Shown here: one piece after another, positions 6,024 through 9,227 of the stretch
How the letters are laid out: every line of letters starts with the position of its first letter
How positions within the stretch are numbered: the stretch's first letter is position 1
Assembly: GCA_002404215.1 (NCBI GenBank)
Contig: DHJG01000156.1
Span: 8,726-17,952, forward strand
DNA from: Desulfosporosinus sp. UBA4726
Lineage (GTDB): Bacteria; Bacillota; Desulfitobacteriia; Desulfitobacteriales; Desulfitobacteriaceae
DNA length: 9,227 nucleotides
Reading direction: 5' to 3'
The notes under the pieces: model-generated
Told to the model about the DNA's origin: nothing
Database searches by the model: none
The model's input: the letters and a program-made list of their open reading frames with translations, nothing else
Made by a program: the position numbers and the translations under genes

Positions 6024-6674
6024 TTGTTGGGTTTCGATTTGCCGACGATTATAGCTAATATCCCTGCCTTGATGATTGGTTTTGCTTTTCATGAATTTGC
6101 TCATGCCTGGGTCGCTGATCGTTTAGGTGACCCAACACCGCGCAGTCAAGGGCGCTTAACGTTGAATCCCATCGCACATTTGGATCTTTTCGGAACACTC
6201 ATGGCTCTCTTATACCGATTTGGTTGGGCTAAACCAGTGATGACTAACCCCCAATATTACAGAGGAAATAAAAGACGGGGACACATGATGGTTGCCTTGG
6301 CTGGTCCAATCATGAATTTATTCATGGCGTTTGTAGTAATGTTTTTATGGTTTTTGACCATGCACTGGATGAGCGGCTCAGAGTGGAGTAGCATTATTTC
6401 GCTTGTTTTTCAAGCCACCGTGTTCATGAATCTGGGTTTAGGTATCTTCAATCTTTTGCCGATTCCTCCTCTTGATGGGTTTGCCGTTTTAGAAGGATTA
6501 CTGCCTGAACGCTATGCTCCGCAGCTGCATCTTCTTCAGCAGTATGGCATGATTATTTTAATGCTTCTCCTCTTTACAGATATTCTCAGTAAAGTGCTTT
6601 TCCCAGCAGTGAATGGGATAGCTTACGCCTATCAGTCAATTATTACTCTGATATTAACTCCGTTTTTGGGTTAA
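6024..6674 (+). CDS. small site-2-type intramembrane metalloprotease (peptidase M50 family)
   Basis: A 216-residue, largely hydrophobic membrane protein of the short M50 class without a PDZ domain. The zinc motif HEFAH is at residues 23-27 in the first membrane segment, where H23 and H27 bind zinc and E24 is catalytic. GWAKPV (67-72) and GPIMN (94-98) are family motifs. NLLPIPPLDGF (about 143-153) supplies the third zinc ligand, an aspartate at 151, in a later membrane helix. The start is placed at TTG 6024, with AAGGAGG 7 bases upstream; the resulting N-terminus (MLGFDLPTII) resembles family members. ATG at 6000 or TTG at 5997 would add nine or so poorly conserved residues. The substrate is unknown: longer relatives cut anti-sigma factors, but this short class is mostly uncharacterised. 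It follows the nucleotidyltransferase gene by 13 bases and is surely cotranscribed with it. Confidence 0.88.
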   Translation: MLGFDLPTIIANIPALMIGFAFHEFAHAWVADRLGDPTPRSQGRLTLNPIAHLDLFGTLMALLYRFGWAKPVMTNPQYYRGNKRRGHMMVALAGPIMNLFMAFVVMFLWFLTMHWMSGSEWSSIISLVFQATVFMNLGLGIFNLLPIPPLDGFAVLEGLLPERYAPQLHLLQQYGMIILMLLLFTDILSKVLFPAVNGIAYAYQSIITLILTPFLG

Positions 6675-6760
6675 ATGGGCTCGAATAAAATCAACGGAAT
6701 CCAATAAGATTAATAAACTATCAAATGAAGATTATGACACAATAAAAAGGAGCGTTAATG

Positions 6761-7735
6761 ATGAAAGGTAGAATATTAAGCGGAATGCGTCCGACAGGGG
6801 CACTGCATATTGGGCACCTGAGTGTAATACAGAATTGGGTCGCCTTACAGGAGGACTATAAGTGCTATTTTTCCATCGTGGACCTGCATGCGTTGACCAC
6901 AGGCTATGAGGATAGATTAGACTACCCTCGCCTACGGCGAGAGATTGCCCTAGATTGGCTTAGTGTGGGAATTGATCCTGAGAAGAGTGCTGTCTTTGTA
7001 CAATCTCAGGTCAAAGAACACTCCGAACTTCATTTGCTGTTTTCTATGTTTACACCCTTGTCCTGGCTAGAACGTGTTCCTACGTACAAAGATCAAATTC
7101 AACAATTAAGCCAACAGGGGAAAGATCTGGGAACCTACGGATTCTTAGGGTATCCTCTCTTAATGGCCGCGGATATTTTGCTTTATAAAGCAAGTGTAGT
7201 TCCTGTCGGGGAAGACCAGCTCCCACATGTTGAGCTTTGTCGAGAAGTCGCCCGTCGGTTTAATCATCTTTACGGAACGGTATTTCCTGAGCCGAAAGAC
7301 CTTGTGGGCAAAGTACCGCTCTTACCAGGGGTAGATGGTCGGAAGATGAGTAAAAGTTATCATAATGCTATATCCCTAACGGCTTCTCCTGAAGAGATCA
7401 AGACTCGGGTCCAACAAATGATTACAGACCCCGCTAGGCTCCGTAAGGATGACCCTGGTCATCCAGAAGTCTGCATTGTGGATAAGTTCCATCGGATCTA
7501 TACCCCGGAAGTTGCAGAAGTGGAAGAAAATTGCCGTGCAGGAAGAGTCGGTTGTGTCGCTTGTAAACGCCACTTGGCAGAAAACTTAGAAAAGCTATTG
7601 AGCCCATTTAGGGAACGGCGTGTTTATTGGGAGGAGCCAGGTCGCGTGGAGAAAGCCCTTGAAGAAGGTGCAGAACGTGCTCGAGCAACTGCCTCAGAGA
7701 CAATGAAGGAAGTTCGCTGCGTCATGGGTCTGTAA
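6761..7735 (+). CDS. trpS: tryptophanyl-tRNA synthetase
   Basis: Class I aminoacyl-tRNA synthetase that charges tRNA-Trp with tryptophan using ATP; cytoplasmic, normally a dimer. The reading from ATG 6761 has 324 residues, close to the usual 325-340. The start reads KGRILSGMRPTG; the ATP-binding HIGH is at 16-19, GEDQ at 150-153, and KMSKS at 195-199. A GCVACK motif near 264-269 and the LAENL helix after it are typical of this bacterial subgroup. AAGGAG (6747-6752) is 8 bases before ATG 6761 and 5 before the adjacent ATG at 6758, so 6761 is preferred; the difference is one residue. The 86-base gap upstream shows no T-box or attenuator, so control by the operon promoter is likely. The TAA stop touches the scpA ATG directly and in the same frame. 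Confidence 0.96.
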   Translation: MKGRILSGMRPTGALHIGHLSVIQNWVALQEDYKCYFSIVDLHALTTGYEDRLDYPRLRREIALDWLSVGIDPEKSAVFVQSQVKEHSELHLLFSMFTPLSWLERVPTYKDQIQQLSQQGKDLGTYGFLGYPLLMAADILLYKASVVPVGEDQLPHVELCREVARRFNHLYGTVFPEPKDLVGKVPLLPGVDGRKMSKSYHNAISLTASPEEIKTRVQQMITDPARLRKDDPGHPEVCIVDKFHRIYTPEVAEVEENCRAGRVGCVACKRHLAENLEKLLSPFRERRVYWEEPGRVEKALEEGAERARATASETMKEVRCVMGL

Positions 7736-8503
7736 ATGGAAAGTGGAAACACAAGTCCGCAGATAGAACTCCCTGCCTATCATGGTCCACTTGACTTGCT
7801 TTTGACCCTTATCCAACAAGAAAAAGTGGACATTTATGATATACCGATTGCGAGGATTGCTGACCAGTTTGTGGATGCTGTCAGACAAATGGAGTCTTTA
7901 GATATGGAAGTCACAACAGAATTCTTAGTTCTTGCTGCCCAATTACTCTATATGAAGTCAAGGGATCTTTTGCCTAAACCTGCGAATTATGAAGAGGGTC
8001 AGGTGGAGGGGGAAGACCAGCGGCAAGAACTTGTAGAACGCTTACTGGCTTACAGAACCTTCAAGCAGGCTGCACAATTTTTGGAGGCCTTGGAAACGTC
8101 ATCAGGACGATCCTATTACCGTGAGGTTGATGTGGATGCGATACTGGTAGATGTCCAACCGGAGAACCCACTTCATGGGGTATCCTTTGATGACCTTTGG
8201 AAATCGTTTTGTAGGGTTATTGAACGGGCTGAAAAAGGTGGAGAAATCCGATATGTTAAGCCGGATGAGATATCCATTGATGTGATGGTTGCGGACGTTT
8301 TGCGCCGTGTACTTCTTCACCCAAAAGGTATGCGATTTAACCAGCTTATGCGGATTGGATCGCGCATGGAAATGGTTGTTTCTTTTCTTGCCTTACTCGA
8401 ACTTTTGAAATCCGGCAAAGTCCGCGCAGAACAGCCGGCAATGCTGAGCGATATTATGCTATTTCCAACAAAGAAGGCTTGGGAATTTACGGAAGAGGAG
8501 TAG
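7736..8503 (+). CDS. scpA: segregation and condensation protein A (kleisin subunit of Smc-ScpAB)
   Basis: Kleisin of the bacterial condensin: it bridges the Smc heads and binds ScpB dimers to organise and segregate the chromosome. The 255-residue length is normal. The N-terminal Smc-neck-binding region carries YHGPLDLLLTLI at 15-26 (FEGPLDLLL in most relatives), followed by the conserved helical stretch with TTEFLVLAAQLLYMKSRDLL at 60-79. A variable, acidic linker leads to a C-terminal winged helix (about 185-255) that binds the Smc cap. The ATG follows the trpS stop with no gap (TAAATG), and no ribosome binding site is visible within 20 bases. Translation probably depends on ribosomes finishing trpS. 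No other in-frame start occurs before residue 52. scpB follows after 5 bases. Confidence 0.95.
   Translation: MESGNTSPQIELPAYHGPLDLLLTLIQQEKVDIYDIPIARIADQFVDAVRQMESLDMEVTTEFLVLAAQLLYMKSRDLLPKPANYEEGQVEGEDQRQELVERLLAYRTFKQAAQFLEALETSSGRSYYREVDVDAILVDVQPENPLHGVSFDDLWKSFCRVIERAEKGGEIRYVKPDEISIDVMVADVLRRVLLHPKGMRFNQLMRIGSRMEMVVSFLALLELLKSGKVRAEQPAMLSDIMLFPTKKAWEFTEEE
8495..8500 (+). promoter_or_regulatory. ribosome binding site that sets the scpB start at 8509
   Basis: GAGGAG at the end of scpA lies 8 bases before ATG 8509. The longer in-frame reading from TTG 8479 would overlap scpA and has no such site, and its extra residues are not family-like. Confidence 0.75.
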
Positions 8504-8508
8504 ATGGA

Positions 8509-9045
8509 ATGCTGTTTCGAGAATTGGAAACGGCTGCCTTAGAAGCACTTTTATTTGTTGCTAAAAATCCGCTTACGCCTGAACTACTTGGGGAGATTCT
8601 TGAGTTGGGTCCCTTGGAGATTGAAGAACTGCTTCACAAACTTCGTGCTAGGTATGCTGCGGATTCCTGCGGACTAACACTCCTCGAAATCAATGATGGC
8701 TTTAAATTGGGCACTAAGCCGGAGGTCTCTCGCTTTATCGAGATTCTTTATAAACAACCTTCCCAGGCCCTCTCCAATGCGGCACTTGAAGTGCTTTCCA
8801 TCATCGCTTATCGGCAGCCAGTAACCCGTGGAGAAGTGGATTTCATCAGGGGTGTTCAATCCGATCGGGCATTGGCTACGTTAGTAGAGAAGGGAATAGT
8901 GAAAGAAGTTGGGCGTAAGGATGGTCCAGGACGTCCCATCCTTTATGGAACGACAGAACAGTTCCTCCTGCATTTTGGCTTGCGTTCTTTGGAGGATTTA
9001 CCTAACCTTGAAGTAGGAGAGCTTCGCGTTACATCGCTCACTTAG
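8509..9045 (+). CDS. scpB: segregation and condensation protein B
   Basis: Partner of ScpA in the Smc condensin: a dimer of tandem winged-helix proteins that clasps the central part of the kleisin. From ATG 8509 it has 178 residues, within the usual 170-200. The first winged helix opens with ETAALEALLFVAKNPLT; the second has ALEVLSIIAYRQPVTRGEVD (about 92-111), IRGV just after it, and the signature GRKDGPGRPILY at 135-146 followed by TTEQFLLHFGL, all standard for ScpB. It lies 5 bases after scpA and uses a ribosome binding site inside the scpA end, so the two should be made together. It is the last gene of the operon, with a strong terminator 41 bases after its stop. Confidence 0.96.
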   Translation: MLFRELETAALEALLFVAKNPLTPELLGEILELGPLEIEELLHKLRARYAADSCGLTLLEINDGFKLGTKPEVSRFIEILYKQPSQALSNAALEVLSIIAYRQPVTRGEVDFIRGVQSDRALATLVEKGIVKEVGRKDGPGRPILYGTTEQFLLHFGLRSLEDLPNLEVGELRVTSLT

Positions 9046-9086
9046 AGGTTTGTTTGCATATCAAATTTAAATACATGAGACATATT

Positions 9087-9122
9087 AAAAGCCATTAATA
9101 AATTATTATTAATGGCTTTTTT
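9087..9122 (+). terminator. strong intrinsic terminator after scpB
   Basis: Arms 9087-9101 and 9106-9120 are perfectly complementary over 15 bp with the loop ATTA. The 3' arm runs into six T (9117-9122). The A-run at the 5' foot gives a T-run on the other strand too, so it can terminate transcription from both sides. That would suit a convergent gene to the right. Confidence 0.92.
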
Positions 9123-9167
9123 ACTGTGATCTTTGGGGGAGATTACGCCCCTGCTATGACTTAGTTC

Positions 9168-9227
9168 TTAAGTTTCAGTAATCATAGATTGCTTGGAGGT
9201 TTCACGTTCTTTCTCAAAGGAATAACC
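9168..9227 (-). CDS. possible C-terminal end of a convergent gene (partial)
   Basis: On the minus strand, the frame from the window edge to TAA at 9170-9168 is open for 19 codons and reads GYSFEKERETSKQSMITET. Its charged, hydrophilic makeup would suit a protein tail, and the terminator at 9087-9122 is symmetric enough to serve it. A 19-codon open stretch is common by chance, so the call is weak. The protein family cannot be named. Confidence 0.25.
   Translation of the reverse strand, partial: GYSFEKERETSKQSMITET

Noticed and set aside
6024..6674. Idea that the M50 protease activates the ECF sigma factor controlling the pspC-like operon
   Set aside because: It is the short PDZ-less class, unlike RasP/RseP, and belongs to a different operon. 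No anti-sigma factor is present, so the link would be speculation.
6666..6691. Possible trpS promoter TTGGGT with TAAAAT
   Set aside because: The spacer is only 14 bases, too short for sigma-A. No better pair was seen in the gap.
6675..6757. Search for a T-box or tryptophan attenuator before trpS
   Set aside because: The gap is only about 83 bases, with no T-box core motif, no terminator hairpin and no leader peptide with tryptophan codons.
9135..9152. Small GGGG/CCCC hairpin after the scpB terminator
   Set aside because: A stem of 4-5 bp with an 8-base loop and no T run on either strand; too weak to call.

Overview
The window reads as the chromosome of a low-to-moderate GC Firmicute, most likely a clostridial anaerobe of the Desulfosporosinus/Desulfitobacterium type. 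This assignment is an inference from gene order and protein style, not from a marker gene. Supporting signs are strong AGGAGG-type ribosome binding sites, TTG starts, sigma-A promoters with extended -10 elements, an scpAB pair, and a three-part DHH-CBS-nucleotidyltransferase protein. No mobile element, CRISPR array, tRNA or rRNA was found. All confident genes lie on the + strand.

Layout. (1) 1-1101: a short tandem repeat at the left edge, a possible extended -10 promoter, then a CorA-type divalent cation channel. (2) 1115-1591: a self-contained unit of a good sigma-A promoter, a 113-residue protein I do not recognise, and a long hairpin terminator. (3) 1666-3245: an envelope-stress-type unit. 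A promoter matching the ECF/SigW consensus precedes a PspC-domain membrane protein, which overlaps by 4 bp (ATGA) a LiaF-like protein with three membrane segments and a C-terminal beta-rich toastrack domain. A perfect 23-bp inverted repeat closes the unit. (4) 3246-3390: non-coding, with a GC-rich block near 3327-3380 that I cannot explain. (5) 3391-9122: a five-gene operon running from an extended -10 promoter to a strong terminator: DHH-CBS-tRNA nucleotidyltransferase/poly(A) polymerase fusion, small M50 site-2 protease, trpS, scpA and scpB. (6) 9123-9227: non-coding, possibly with the last 19 codons of a convergent minus-strand gene at the right edge.

How the genes work together. The long operon is housekeeping: RNA 3'-end processing, tryptophan tRNA charging, the two Smc partner subunits for chromosome condensation, and an intramembrane protease. 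The PspC/LiaF-like pair looks like a separately controlled membrane-stress module. Its junction is unusual: a seven-G tract forms a possible -1 slippery heptamer that would fuse the two proteins. I regard the ECF promoter plus this junction as the most interesting part of the window. No wholly new system can be claimed from the sequence alone.

Several starts were moved from the longest reading frame on ribosome-binding-site and family evidence: corA-like to 139, LiaF-like to 2199, M50 protease to a TTG at 6024, trpS to 6761 and scpB to 8509. The 6675-6757 gap before trpS holds no promoter, T-box or hairpin that I can support.
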